Made by a program: the position numbers and the translations under genes. DNA of 64,000 bases from Idiomarina rhizosphaerae (lineage in GTDB: Bacteria; Pseudomonadota; Gammaproteobacteria; Enterobacterales; Alteromonadaceae), in the NCBI RefSeq assembly GCF_024159085.1, contig NZ_JAMZDE010000003.1, positions 186,001 to 250,000 of the forward strand, read 5' to 3'. Within the stretch, counting starts at the first letter, position 1, and each line of letters begins with the position of its first letter. Of this stretch, positions 36,118-44,860 are shown one piece after another. The notes beneath the pieces are model-generated. The model was given only the letters and a program-made list of their open reading frames with translations. It was not told the origin of the DNA and did no database searches.

Positions 36118-37545
36118 TTACTTCTTCTTTTTCGCCTTAGGATTCGGCATATCGGTAATAGAGCCTTCCTGAATTTCAGCAGCTAAACCAACTGATTCAT
36201 GCAAGGTTGGGTGTGCATGAACAGTCAGAGCGATGTCTTCTGCATCACAGCCCATTTCAATGGCAAGGCAAACTTCGCCCAGCAACTCACCGGCGTTAGT
36301 ACCACACATGGCACCACCGATAATACGGTTGCTCTTATCAAAGATAAGCTTCGTCATGCCTTGCTGTGCGTTTGAAGCAATAGCACGGCCTGAAGCTGAC
36401 CAGGGGAAAGTCACTGCATCGTATTCGATGCCCTGTTCTTTCGCTTCTTTCTCAGTAACACCTGCCCATGCAACTTCCGGGTTGGTATACATGATAGAAG
36501 GAATCACTTTAGGTTCGAAGAAGTGCTTCTTACCGGCAATAACCTCTGCCGCAACGTGCGATTCATGTACCGCTTTGTGCGCCAGCATAGGTTGACCAAC
36601 GATATCACCGATAGCGAAAATGTGGTCTACGTTAGTGCGCATCTGGCTATCAACTTTGATAAAGCCACGGTCGTCAACGTTCACGCCAGCTTTGTCGGCG
36701 TCAATTTTGTTACCATTTGGTGCACGACCAACAGCAACCAGAACCACGTCGTATTTAACCGGTTTTTCAGGCGCGTTCTTGCCTTCAAAAGTAACGTAAA
36801 TACCGTCTTTTTTCGCTTCAACGTTGGTTGCTTTGGTGCTTAGCATAACGTTTTCGAAGCGACCTTTAATTTGCTTGTTGAAGCTCTTAATGATGTCAGC
36901 GTCTGCTGGAGGCACTAATTGGTCGGTCATTTCAACCACATCAACTTTAGAACCTAATGAGCCGTATACCTGACCCATTTCCAGAGCGATGATACCACCA
37001 CCTAACAACAACATTTTCTTAGGAATTTCTTTCAGTTCCAGCGCGTCGGTGGAATCCCATACGCGGTCGTCGTCATGTGGAATGAACGGCAATTTAATGG
37101 CTTGAGAACCTGCAGCAATAATGGCGTTATCGAATTTAACTTCAGTTTCGCCGTCGTCACCTTCAACTTTAATGGTGTTGCTGCCGGTAAATTTGCCGTA
37201 ACCGTTAACGATTTTTACCTTGCGCATTTTTGACATCTGGCCAAGGCCACCGGTTAACTGTCCAACCACTTTTTCTTTGTGTTTACGCAGTTTATCCAGG
37301 TCAATTTTCGGTTCGCCAAACTCAATACCTTCTTCTGCCAGGTGCTGAGCTTCTTCAATGTGCTTGGTCATGTGCAGCAATGCTTTTGACGGGATACAGC
37401 CAACGTTCAGGCAAACACCGCCTAAGGTGCTGTAACGCTCAATCAAAACAACATCCAGACCCAAGTCAGCTGCACGGAAAGCTGCTGAATATCCGCCCGG
37501 GCCCGAACCTAACACCACTACCTGTGTTGTAATTTTGTCGCTCAT
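36118..37545 (-). CDS. lpd: Dihydrolipoamide dehydrogenase (E3)
   Basis: A 475-residue flavoenzyme, E3 of the pyruvate (and probably 2-oxoglutarate) dehydrogenase complex. FAD motif VVVLGSGPGGYSAAFRAADL lies at residues 9-28. The redox disulphide is in GGVCLNVGCIPSKALL (about 42-57) and the NAD motif is LLLGGGIIALEMG (about 182-194). The C-terminal His-Glu pair is in HAHPTLHES (about 443-451). It reoxidises dihydrolipoamide and reduces NAD. It is the last gene of the operon and is followed by a strong terminator; the lysine-rich tail NPKAKKKK is unremarkable. Confidence 0.97.
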   Translation of the reverse strand: MSDKITTQVVVLGSGPGGYSAAFRAADLGLDVVLIERYSTLGGVCLNVGCIPSKALLHMTKHIEEAQHLAEEGIEFGEPKIDLDKLRKHKEKVVGQLTGGLGQMSKMRKVKIVNGYGKFTGSNTIKVEGDDGETEVKFDNAIIAAGSQAIKLPFIPHDDDRVWDSTDALELKEIPKKMLLLGGGIIALEMGQVYGSLGSKVDVVEMTDQLVPPADADIIKSFNKQIKGRFENVMLSTKATNVEAKKDGIYVTFEGKNAPEKPVKYDVVLVAVGRAPNGNKIDADKAGVNVDDRGFIKVDSQMRTNVDHIFAIGDIVGQPMLAHKAVHESHVAAEVIAGKKHFFEPKVIPSIMYTNPEVAWAGVTEKEAKEQGIEYDAVTFPWSASGRAIASNAQQGMTKLIFDKSNRIIGGAMCGTNAGELLGEVCLAIEMGCDAEDIALTVHAHPTLHESVGLAAEIQEGSITDMPNPKAKKKK

Positions 37546-37656
37546 GTTAACCCCTTTTTTGTCACAGCCAGTTGAGCCACCGGCTGCGCTCAGTCAACGC
37601 TAAATGTGGCGCTATTGTAGCGCGAATTTTTTCGTATTTCCTACCCCAATTGGTGC

Positions 37657-39441
37657 TTAAAGCACCAATTTGCGGATATCTCCCAGTACACCGCTTAAAT
37701 AGGCAGTGAAACGCGCGGCTTCAGCACCATCAATAACACGGTGATCGTAGGACAGCGATAATGGCAGAGTCAGACGTGGTTCAAACTCTTTGCCGTTCCA
37801 TTTCGGTTTCATCTCGTTACGAGAAACCCCAAGAATGGCCACGTCAGGAGCATTCACGATAGGCGTAAAGGCTGTACCACCAATACCGCCCAGACTGGAA
37901 ATTGAGAAACACCCGCCTTGCATATCGGTTGCTTTCAACTTACCGTCACGCGCTTTCGAGCTAATTTCCACCAGCTCTTCCGAGAGCTCGTAAATGCCTT
38001 TTTTGTCGACATCACGAATAACCGGAACCACCAGACCATTTGGCGTATCAACCGCAACACCAATGTTCACGTACTTTTTCATGTACAGTGATTCACCGGA
38101 TTCTGACAAGGACGAATTGAAAGTTGGAAACTCACGCAGGCCTTTGGCACACGCTTTCAAAATAAACACTAACGGCGTTATCTTGAAGCCCAAATCTTTC
38201 TTCTTAGCCACTTCGTTTTCAGACTTGCGGAAGTTTTCCAGCTCAGTAATGTCAGCCTCATCGAACTGTGTTACGTGAGGGATAGTCACCCAGTTACGGT
38301 GCAGGTTCGGTCCAGATTTACGCTGAATGCGCGACAACTGGACTTCTTCCACTTCACCGAACTTGCTGAAATCAACCTTAGGTGGGTCAATCACCTGCAG
38401 TCCACCGCCGCCCTGGCCGGTTGCACCAGCAACTGCTTTTGGACGGGACAGTTCGTATTTAACAAACTCCTGAACGTCTTCTTTCAGTATACGGTCTTTA
38501 GGGCCCGAGCCTTTCACTTGCGATAAGTCGACACCAAATTCACGAGCCACACGGCGTACCGCAGGCGACGCATGCAGAATGCCTTCTTTACGATCGCTAC
38601 GTTGGCTTGGGTGATCAGGAACTGGCGGCTGGCGTTCGCTACTTGGCTTAACGCTACTGCCGCTGTCTTTATCTTTCTTCTGATCTTTGTCTTCGGACTT
38701 CTTATCAGATTCTTTATTAGATTCTGATTTCTCTTCTTTCGCTGAGTCTTTCTCTTCAGCTTCAGAGTCATCAGCGCCGCCGGAAACTTTCAGCTTGGCA
38801 ATAACTGAGCCCTGCGACACCTTGTCGCCGACCTTCACCAGCATTTCTTCAATTTCGCCGTCTTGCGGGCAAGGCACGTCCATAGTCGCCTTATCCGTTT
38901 CCAGCGTAATTAAGCCGTCTTCAGCAGAGACTGAATCACCTTTAGACACCAGGATTTCGATGATTTCAACATCTTCTTCGTCACCAATATCCGGTACTTC
39001 TACGTCGATAACTTTGCTGCCACCACCAGAAGATTTTTTCTCAGGCTCAGAATCTTCGTCTTTCTCCTCTTCCTGTTTATCTTCCGATTCTTCAGCTTTG
39101 TCATCGGCTTCTTTATCGTCGCTTTCTTCTTCGTCCACTTTGTCATCGGTTTTGTCTTCAGCTTCTTCCTCGCTGTCAGACTCATCCGATTCGTCGGCTC
39201 CTCCGGAAGCTTCGATCATAGCCAGCACGTCGCCTTCGCTAATGGTATCGCCAACTTTTACTTTCAGCTCGGTAATTTTACCGCCTGAAGATGCCGGAAT
39301 ATCCATGGAAGCTTTGTCGCTTTCGACAGTAACGATACCGTCTTCCTGCTCAACGGTATCGCCTTCACTGACCAAAATTTCAATGACTTCTACTTCTTCG
39401 CCGCCCACGTCGGGGACTTTGAGTTCGATTTGATCGGCCAT
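37657..39441 (-). CDS. aceF: Pyruvate dehydrogenase E2 (dihydrolipoamide acetyltransferase)
   Basis: A 594-residue E2 subunit with two lipoyl domains: residues 1-78, lipoyl lysine in ESDKASMDIPA, and about 143-220, lysine in ETDKATMDVPC. An E3-binding domain, ASPAVRRVAREFGVDLSQVK, follows (about 290-309), then the catalytic core with SYDHRVIDGAEA at residues 564-575 containing the active-site histidine. E. coli AceF has three lipoyl domains; this one has two. The linkers differ from the usual Ala-Pro type, being almost pure Glu, Asp, Ser and Lys (about residues 79-140 and 222-270). This composition also creates long spurious open frames on the opposite strand. It lies 12 bases after aceE. Confidence 0.96.
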   Translation of the reverse strand: MADQIELKVPDVGGEEVEVIEILVSEGDTVEQEDGIVTVESDKASMDIPASSGGKITELKVKVGDTISEGDVLAMIEASGGADESDESDSEEEAEDKTDDKVDEEESDDKEADDKAEESEDKQEEEKDEDSEPEKKSSGGGSKVIDVEVPDIGDEEDVEIIEILVSKGDSVSAEDGLITLETDKATMDVPCPQDGEIEEMLVKVGDKVSQGSVIAKLKVSGGADDSEAEEKDSAKEEKSESNKESDKKSEDKDQKKDKDSGSSVKPSSERQPPVPDHPSQRSDRKEGILHASPAVRRVAREFGVDLSQVKGSGPKDRILKEDVQEFVKYELSRPKAVAGATGQGGGGLQVIDPPKVDFSKFGEVEEVQLSRIQRKSGPNLHRNWVTIPHVTQFDEADITELENFRKSENEVAKKKDLGFKITPLVFILKACAKGLREFPTFNSSLSESGESLYMKKYVNIGVAVDTPNGLVVPVIRDVDKKGIYELSEELVEISSKARDGKLKATDMQGGCFSISSLGGIGGTAFTPIVNAPDVAILGVSRNEMKPKWNGKEFEPRLTLPLSLSYDHRVIDGAEAARFTAYLSGVLGDIRKLVL

Positions 39442-39453
39442 CTCAGTACCTCC

Positions 39454-42126
39454 TTATGCTAAACGCGGGTTCAGCTTGTCAGTGTCGATATCGTAGTCTT
39501 TGATAGCTTTAGCTACCACTTTCTTATCGATATCACCTTGGTCTGCCAGCTCTTTCAGTGCTGCAACCACAATATAATGCGGATTCACTTCAAAGTGCTT
39601 ACGCAAGTTAGCGCGGCTGTCTGAGCGTCCAAAGCCGTCGGTACCTAATACCCGGTAAGAGGTTGGTACCCAGGCGCGAACCTGATCAGCGTACAGCTTG
39701 ATATAGTCAGTTGCCGCTACCGCCGGTCCTTTCGCCTTTTTCATTACTTGCGTAATATAAGCTTCTTTTTCTTTCTTCTCAGGGTTCAGCATGTTCCAAC
39801 GGTCAGTATCCAGACCATCGCGCGCCAGCTCATTGAATGAAGTTACGCTGTAAACTGTTGAGTTCACGTCGTACTCTTCAGACAAGATTGTCGCTGCTTC
39901 ACGTACTTGCTGCAAAATGGTACCACTGCCTAACAACTGAACATCGCCTTTAGCTTTGTTCTTGGCCTTCACTTTATCCAGTTCGTAAATACCTTTGATG
40001 ATGCCTTCTTCGACACCTTCCGGCATTTCTGGTTGATGGTAGTTTTCGTTCATTACGGTGAGGTAATAGAAAACATTTTCCTGATCGCCAAACATGCGCT
40101 TCAGACCATCGTGCACGATAACTGCAATTTCATAACCGTAAGTCGGGTCATAGCTAATGCAGTTTGGCACCGTGCCAAAGTGAACCATGCTGTGTCCGTC
40201 CTGGTGCTGCAGACCTTCACCGTTAAGCGTTGTACGACCGGCAGTACCACCGACCAGGAAGCCTCGGGTCTGGCTGTCGCCTGCTGCCCAGACTAAGTCA
40301 CCGACACGCTGGAAGCCGAACATAGAGTAGTAAATGTAGAACGGAATCATCGGCTCGTTGTTTAACGAGTAACTGGTACCCGCGGCAACCCAGGATGCCA
40401 TAGCACCCAGCTCGTTGATGCCTTCCTGAATAACCTGGCCTTTTTTATCTTCGCGATAATAAGCCACCTGGTCTTTATCCTGCGGCGTGTATTTCTGGCC
40501 ATGGTGCGAGTAAATACCCACCTGACGGAACAAGCCTTCCATACCAAAGGTACGAGCTTCATCCGGAATAATTGGCACAATACGTTTACCAATTTTCTTG
40601 TCTTTCAGCAGCGCTGTCAGTACACGAACAAAGGCCATGGTTGACGAAATTTCACGATCTCCTGAACCTTTCAGAACCGCATCAAAGGCTTTCAATGCAG
40701 GTAATTCCAGTTCTACATCGCTTTCCGGACGACGTACCGGCATATAGCCACCGAGCTTCTCGCGACGCTCGTTCAGGTACTTCATTTCATCGCTGTCGTC
40801 ATCAAATTTGTAGTACGGCAGGTCTTCCAGCTCTTTGTCTTCAAACGGAATATTGAAACGGTCGCGCATGTGCTTAACCGCGTCTAAATCCATTTTCTTA
40901 ACCTGGTGGGCAATGTTTTTGCCTTCACCCGCGGCGCCCATGCCATAACCTTTAACGGTTTTCGCTAAAATAACCTGCGGGCGACGTTTCGTATTTACCG
41001 CTTTGTGGTAAGCCGAGTACACTTTTACCGGATCGTGACCACCACGGTTTAAGCGCCAGATGTCTTCGTCAGACAAGTTGGCGACCATTTCTTCGGTTTC
41101 AGGGTACTTACCAAAGAAGTTTTCACGGGTGAACTTACCGCCCTTGGCTTTAAAGTTCTGGTAATCACCGTCAACGGTTTCTTCCATTAACTGTTGTAAT
41201 TTACCTTCGGTATCGCGGTACAACAACGGATCCCAGTAGCGACCCCAGATAACTTTAATCACTTCCCAGCCAGCACCGTGGAAGTTACCTTCCAGTTCCT
41301 GGATGATTTTACCGTTACCACGTACCGGACCGTCTAAGCGCTGCAGGTTACAGTTAATAACAAAGGTCAGGTTGTCCAGCTCTTCGCGAGCGGCAAGGCC
41401 AATAGCACCTAAGCTTTCTGGCTCATCGGTTTCACCGTCACCTAAGAAGCAGTAAACGCGTTGTTTCGAGCAGTCTTTAATGCCGCGATCCGTCAGATAC
41501 TTAAGGAAACGGGCTAAATAGATAGCCTGAATTGGACCTAAGCCCATAGAGACTGTCGGGAACTGCCAGAAGTCCGGCATTAAGTTCGGGTGCGGATAAG
41601 AAGGCAAGCCTTTACCGTCGACTTCCTGACGGAAGTTATTCAGTTGCTCTTCAGTCAAGCGCCCTTCAATGAAAGCGCGACCATAAATACCGGGTGACAC
41701 ATGGCCCTGAATAAACAGGAAGTCACCACCGTCACCTTCACTTGGTGCGCGGAAGAAATGGTTAAAGCCTACATCGTACAACATGGCTGAAGAGGCAAAA
41801 CTGGCAAGGTGTCCGCCCAGCTCTTCGCCTTTTTTCGATGCCCGCAACACCATCATGGCGGCATTCCAGCGAATAGCTGAACGAATGCGCGACTCCAGCG
41901 TCTGGTTACCCGGCATGGTGGGTTCCTGGCTGGCAGGAATGGTATTCAGATATGCGGTGGTTGGCTTATAGGGTAAATAAGCGCCATTGCGACGAGCTTT
42001 GTCGACCAGTTGTTCTAACAGGTAGTGTGCTCTTTCCGGGCCTTCGGCCTCAAGCACACCCTCAAGAGCGTCTAACCACTCCTGAGTTTCCTGCTGATCG
42101 ACATCTTTGTTTAATTCTTCACTCAT
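39454..42126 (-). CDS. aceE: Pyruvate dehydrogenase E1
   Basis: An 890-residue homodimeric-type E1 that decarboxylates pyruvate with thiamine diphosphate and acetylates the E2 lipoyl group. Motifs: the N-terminal DQQETQEWLDALEGVL, the cofactor motif GDGETDEPESLGAIGLAARE with its NN-type end NLTFVINCNLQRLDGPVRGN (about residues 230-275), and FGFQRVGDLVWAAGD (about 602-616). The last are in the C-terminal domain with EGLQHQDGHS. Length is close to E. coli AceE (887). Encoded between pdhR and aceF in the usual operon order. Confidence 0.98.
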   Translation of the reverse strand: MSEELNKDVDQQETQEWLDALEGVLEAEGPERAHYLLEQLVDKARRNGAYLPYKPTTAYLNTIPASQEPTMPGNQTLESRIRSAIRWNAAMMVLRASKKGEELGGHLASFASSAMLYDVGFNHFFRAPSEGDGGDFLFIQGHVSPGIYGRAFIEGRLTEEQLNNFRQEVDGKGLPSYPHPNLMPDFWQFPTVSMGLGPIQAIYLARFLKYLTDRGIKDCSKQRVYCFLGDGETDEPESLGAIGLAAREELDNLTFVINCNLQRLDGPVRGNGKIIQELEGNFHGAGWEVIKVIWGRYWDPLLYRDTEGKLQQLMEETVDGDYQNFKAKGGKFTRENFFGKYPETEEMVANLSDEDIWRLNRGGHDPVKVYSAYHKAVNTKRRPQVILAKTVKGYGMGAAGEGKNIAHQVKKMDLDAVKHMRDRFNIPFEDKELEDLPYYKFDDDSDEMKYLNERREKLGGYMPVRRPESDVELELPALKAFDAVLKGSGDREISSTMAFVRVLTALLKDKKIGKRIVPIIPDEARTFGMEGLFRQVGIYSHHGQKYTPQDKDQVAYYREDKKGQVIQEGINELGAMASWVAAGTSYSLNNEPMIPFYIYYSMFGFQRVGDLVWAAGDSQTRGFLVGGTAGRTTLNGEGLQHQDGHSMVHFGTVPNCISYDPTYGYEIAVIVHDGLKRMFGDQENVFYYLTVMNENYHQPEMPEGVEEGIIKGIYELDKVKAKNKAKGDVQLLGSGTILQQVREAATILSEEYDVNSTVYSVTSFNELARDGLDTDRWNMLNPEKKEKEAYITQVMKKAKGPAVAATDYIKLYADQVRAWVPTSYRVLGTDGFGRSDSRANLRKHFEVNPHYIVVAALKELADQGDIDKKVVAKAIKDYDIDTDKLNPRLA

Positions 42127-42151
42127 AGCTATTCCTTACCTTTTTATCAAT

Positions 42152-42898
42152 TCAGGAACGTCGTAGCGAACGTTGAATGCGTGACTGTTCTTTGCCTAAG
42201 TCTAACAATGTCTGTTCAATATAGGCCAAATGTTGGTGACACGCATCCCGCGCTTGCTCCGGTTTACCGGCAACAATGGCACTAACCAGCTGCTGACGGT
42301 GTTGATTCAGTTTTCCCAGCAAGTCGTCACGACCCGCCAGTATTTCCAGGTTCTGCCTAATATTTTCGGCCAGTAATTCCTGCATGCCATGAATGACATG
42401 CAACAAAATAACGTTGTGCGAGGCCTCTGCAATACGGTGGTAGAATTCCACTATTGCATTGACCTGATCATCAATGCTGTTAGCCCGGCTATTCTCTAAG
42501 TCTTTTATACTCTCGGAAATCCGATCCAGATCGGCCTCGGTGCCTCGTAATGCCGCATAAAAGGACGAGATGCCTTCCAGTGCATGACGGAACTCGAGCA
42601 AATCAAATTGCGACTCTGGGTGTTTGGCCAGTAATTCAAATAAAGGTTCGGTCAGTTGCTCATTCATGCTGTTAATAACATAAGTGCCACCGCCCTGCCG
42701 ACGCTCTAAAACACCCTTTGCTTCCAATTTTTGAATGGCCTCACGCAACGACGGGCGTGACACATTGAACTGCTGAGCCAACTGTCGTTCTGACGGAAGT
42801 TTTTGCCCGGCACCAAGCCGTCCGTCCACGATCATCTGCTCAAGATGAGCGACGATAGTGTCAGATAACTTCGTTTGTTTTATGGGTAAATCCGGCAT
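42152..42898 (-). CDS. pdhR: Pyruvate dehydrogenase complex repressor PdhR
   Basis: A 248-residue GntR/FCD regulator. The N-terminal winged helix contains LPSERQLAQQFNVSRPSLRE (about residues 38-57) and GVLERRQGGGTYV; the C-terminal FCD domain (about 90-225) binds pyruvate in E. coli. It represses the pdhR-aceEF-lpd operon when pyruvate is low. A palindromic PdhR-type operator lies 9 bases upstream of the start codon, indicating autoregulation. aceE starts 25 bases downstream. Confidence 0.95.
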   Translation of the reverse strand: MPDLPIKQTKLSDTIVAHLEQMIVDGRLGAGQKLPSERQLAQQFNVSRPSLREAIQKLEAKGVLERRQGGGTYVINSMNEQLTEPLFELLAKHPESQFDLLEFRHALEGISSFYAALRGTEADLDRISESIKDLENSRANSIDDQVNAIVEFYHRIAEASHNVILLHVIHGMQELLAENIRQNLEILAGRDDLLGKLNQHRQQLVSAIVAGKPEQARDACHQHLAYIEQTLLDLGKEQSRIQRSLRRS

Positions 42899-42906
42899 AA
42901 CGGTAA

Positions 42907-42922
42907 ATTGGTCAGACCAAAT
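42907..42922. promoter_or_regulatory. PdhR operator
   Basis: ATTGGTCAGACCAAAT is a near-perfect inverted repeat matching the PdhR consensus AATTGGT-N3-ACCAATT. It sits 9-24 bases upstream of the pdhR start codon, where bound repressor would block transcription of the whole operon. Pyruvate release is known for the family; occupancy here is inferred. Confidence 0.85.
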
Positions 42923-43168
42923 GATGCGGTTATTCTAAATCATTTACCCGCTGAGCCCAAATTTTTCTCAGCTGGTACAACCTCTTTTCAATGGCTCAAA
43001 TTAATGATTACGCTCATGAAAACGTTCACCTGAACTCTTCAAATGTTCCGGTGAGACTCATTAGCGTGTTCCGTCTCGCTCACAGAATGTTCCAAAAGCT
43101 CCGCATACCCACCGAGCAATATTTCCTTCTGCTATACTCAAGCATAAGTACTAAAAGAGACCTGAGTC

Positions 43169-43468
43169 ATGCCTTATTGCCGCACCGAATTTAAGCTTGT
43201 GAAGCCAGAGCAGGTTGAAAACGTGCTGTCTACTTTCACGAGAGAATGCTTTGTCGGAGGGCAGGTTGCTTATCGGCTAGACGATGTCACTTTCTCGATT
43301 GATGCCGGGGAAAACGATATTCGGGCTATCTATGATGAAGAGAATGCAGTCATGAAATTCTTTTGCCGCTACCAACGGGATATGAACTTTTACGATAAGA
43401 AACTGATGGCTTTTGCCACCAAGCATGGCATTGACACGAAACCTTGCACCGCCTCATCTGAATATTGA
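43169..43468 (+). CDS. Hypothetical 99-residue protein
   Basis: A small soluble protein I do not recognise. It has no signal peptide or membrane segment; four cysteines are scattered (PYCRT, RECFV, KFFCRY, KPCTA). It has a lysine-rich C-terminal helix and mixed alpha/beta character with CRYQRDMNFYDKKLMAFATK near the end. A GAGACC stretch about 8 bases upstream may serve as ribosome-binding site, and TATACT at 43133-43138 could be a -10 box. It is the only plus-strand gene between pdhR and nadC and ends 32 bases before the terminator that closes the RHS island, so it may mark the island edge. Confidence 0.55.
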   Translation: MPYCRTEFKLVKPEQVENVLSTFTRECFVGGQVAYRLDDVTFSIDAGENDIRAIYDEENAVMKFFCRYQRDMNFYDKKLMAFATKHGIDTKPCTASSEY

Positions 43469-43500
43469 ACAGCGACGACTTGTCTTGATGTGATCAAAGA

Positions 43501-43526
43501 AAAAAGCCCCGCAAATGAGAGGCTTT
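43501..43526 (-). terminator. Terminator after orphan module 1
   Basis: AAAGCC(TCTC) and GGGGCTTT arms read on the minus strand are followed by a T-run. The same hairpin, in a slightly different form, closes module 2 at 44543-44566, so it is part of the duplicated cassette. Confidence 0.6.
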
Positions 43527-43550
43527 GGATTCAAATCGATCAAGTTAGAG

Positions 43551-43817
43551 TTAATTTTCCTTTTCTAACTTACAATTGCAAAAATAGCATTCAGCTTTTG
43601 GAAGTCGATAACTTAGAAATGAGCGGATTACTTGGTTTTTCTGACAGTTAGGACAAACATAATTTATTGACTTAACAATCAGTGTTATTGCGAATACAAA
43701 GCTCAATATATAAAAGGGATTGAAAAAAAACTCTCCCCCGATTTTTACAAAGTTAAAACCAATAATACAGATTATTAAAGCTATCAAAATCGCTTTAAAT
43801 TGATTGTGTCTTGCCAT
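43551..43817 (-). CDS. Small two-helix membrane protein, candidate immunity protein of orphan module 1
   Basis: An 88-residue protein. Two hydrophobic helices span about residues 8-24 and 33-50. They are followed by a zinc-ribbon-like pair CPNCQKN and CYFCNCK (about 55-82) separated by a basic stretch. Shine-Dalgarno AGGTGAT lies 5 bases upstream and overlaps the end of the toxin-tip gene. It differs from its paralogue at 44590-44856 at only five positions (10, 29, 31, 57 and 79). Location immediately after an RHS C-terminal tip is the classic place for an immunity gene. The function is inferred from position only; I know no family for it. Confidence 0.7.
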   Translation of the reverse strand: MARHNQFKAILIALIICIIGFNFVKIGGEFFFNPFYILSFVFAITLIVKSINYVCPNCQKNQVIRSFLSYRLPKAECYFCNCKLEKEN

Positions 43818-43821
43818 AGTA

Positions 43822-44436
43822 TCACCTAATTAATTCTTCTATTTTTGACTTTACTTCCTGAGCCGCCTGTTTGACATCATTTCCTGTTAATGTAAAAGAT
43901 TTACTGACGGTGGCGTCAGCGCCTAGTGAGGGGCCAATTTCTACTGTGGCGCTAGATTCTGAGCTAGATGCATCCCCAATACTGACTGTCCCTACACCAA
44001 CTCCCACATCAAGAGAAGCTGACGGATCATCAAAGTTCTGATCGGTATTACTTCCAGCTCCCTTGCCAAATGTCAATCCAGCAATCGCTCCTTTCTGCTT
44101 TATAACGCCTTTGGTGACATCTGAATCAACATTTGAAGCACTCGTGCTAAATCGCACGAACAACCCAGAAGTAGTATTCCCTTGGCCGCTAGCATTAGGT
44201 TTAAAGCCTACAGTTCCAACATCTACAGCTCCTACGAACGGTACTTTTAGCGACAAGAAGGTTTCTTCATAGTCTCTTCCATCTGGGTCAACATATTTAT
44301 AAGGATTGTTAGCCGCGTATGCATATCTATTGAACCCTTGAATTTTACCTTCAGAAAGGAAAGATGCTGTACCCTTAGGATCATTCGAATAAAACCGCCC
44401 AATCACGGGATCATAATATCGTGCCTGCATATACAT
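43822..44436 (-). CDS. Orphan RHS C-terminal toxin-tip fragment (module 1)
   Basis: A 204-residue open frame that begins inside the RHS core. YMQARYYDPVIGRFYSNDP is identical to the core of the full RHS gene at 46.8 kb, followed by NPYKYVDPDGRD, the usual boundary. The remaining 145 residues form the variable tip: Gly, Ser, Thr and Val-rich beta-like sequence with no cysteine or histidine, ending in a charged helix (DVKQAAQEVKSKIEELIR). I recognise no toxin family or catalytic motif. No Shine-Dalgarno sequence precedes the ATG at 44436, so it is probably a silent cassette, expressed only after recombination into the RHS gene. A small membrane protein gene follows 4 bases downstream. Confidence 0.72.
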   Translation of the reverse strand: MYMQARYYDPVIGRFYSNDPKGTASFLSEGKIQGFNRYAYAANNPYKYVDPDGRDYEETFLSLKVPFVGAVDVGTVGFKPNASGQGNTTSGLFVRFSTSASNVDSDVTKGVIKQKGAIAGLTFGKGAGSNTDQNFDDPSASLDVGVGVGTVSIGDASSSESSATVEIGPSLGADATVSKSFTLTGNDVKQAAQEVKSKIEELIR

Positions 44437-44542
44437 TAATCGACACTACGAGCCATAGTACATTGTCAATAAAATATAACTGATACAGTAACTTAAAAGT
44501 ATAGCTGAGTCTTTGGAGTCCGCACGGTTGATGTCAAAAAAT

Positions 44543-44566
44543 AAAGCCCCGCGAGGGCGAGGCTTT
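44543..44566 (-). terminator. Terminator after orphan module 2
   Basis: AAAGCCTCGC and GCGGGGCTTT pair around a CCTC loop on the minus strand, followed by ATTTTTT. It separates module 2 from module 1. Confidence 0.72.
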
Positions 44567-44589
44567 GGATTCAAATCGACACGCTAGAA

Positions 44590-44856
44590 TTAATTTTCCT
44601 TTTCTAACTTACAGTTGCAAGAGTAGCATTCCGCCTTTGGAAGTCGATAACTAAGAAATGAGCGAATTACTTGGTTTTTCTGACAGCTAGGACAAACATA
44701 ATTTATTGACTTAACGATCAGTGTTATTGCAAATACAAAGCTCAATATGTAGAAGGGATTGAAATAGAACTGCCCCCCGATTTTTACAAAGTTAAAGCCA
44801 ATAATACAGATTATTAAAGCTATCAAAGTCGCTTTAAATTGATTGTGTCTTGCCAT
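44590..44856 (-). CDS. Small two-helix membrane protein, candidate immunity protein of orphan module 2
   Basis: An 88-residue paralogue of the protein at 43551-43817, differing at five positions. It has two membrane helices and the CPSCQ and CNCK cysteine pairs; one cysteine-pair neighbour changed from Phe to Ser. It has an intact frame and ribosome-binding site although the tip gene in front of it is broken. Retention of an open frame after loss of the toxin is what would be expected of an immunity gene still under selection, or of a recent event. Function inferred from position. Confidence 0.68.
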   Translation of the reverse strand: MARHNQFKATLIALIICIIGFNFVKIGGQFYFNPFYILSFVFAITLIVKSINYVCPSCQKNQVIRSFLSYRLPKAECYSCNCKLEKEN

Positions 44857-44860
44857 GGTA

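Larger units (their letters stand above)
43501..44314. repeat. Tandem cassette copy 1 (toxin tip plus membrane protein)
   Basis: This segment aligns with 44540-45352 at a constant offset of 1039 bases, becoming 1038 beyond a one-base deletion near 45256 in copy 2. The match stops at GTTAGCC in both: copy 1 continues into RHS core, copy 2 into unrelated sequence. Divergence is a few percent, so the duplication is fairly recent. Confidence 0.9.

Noticed and set aside
38687-39433. 248-codon serine-rich plus-strand open frame opposite aceF
   Set aside because: It mirrors the Glu/Asp/Ser/Lys-coding linkers and lipoyl domains of aceF, which are clearly real; base composition alone keeps the antisense frame open.
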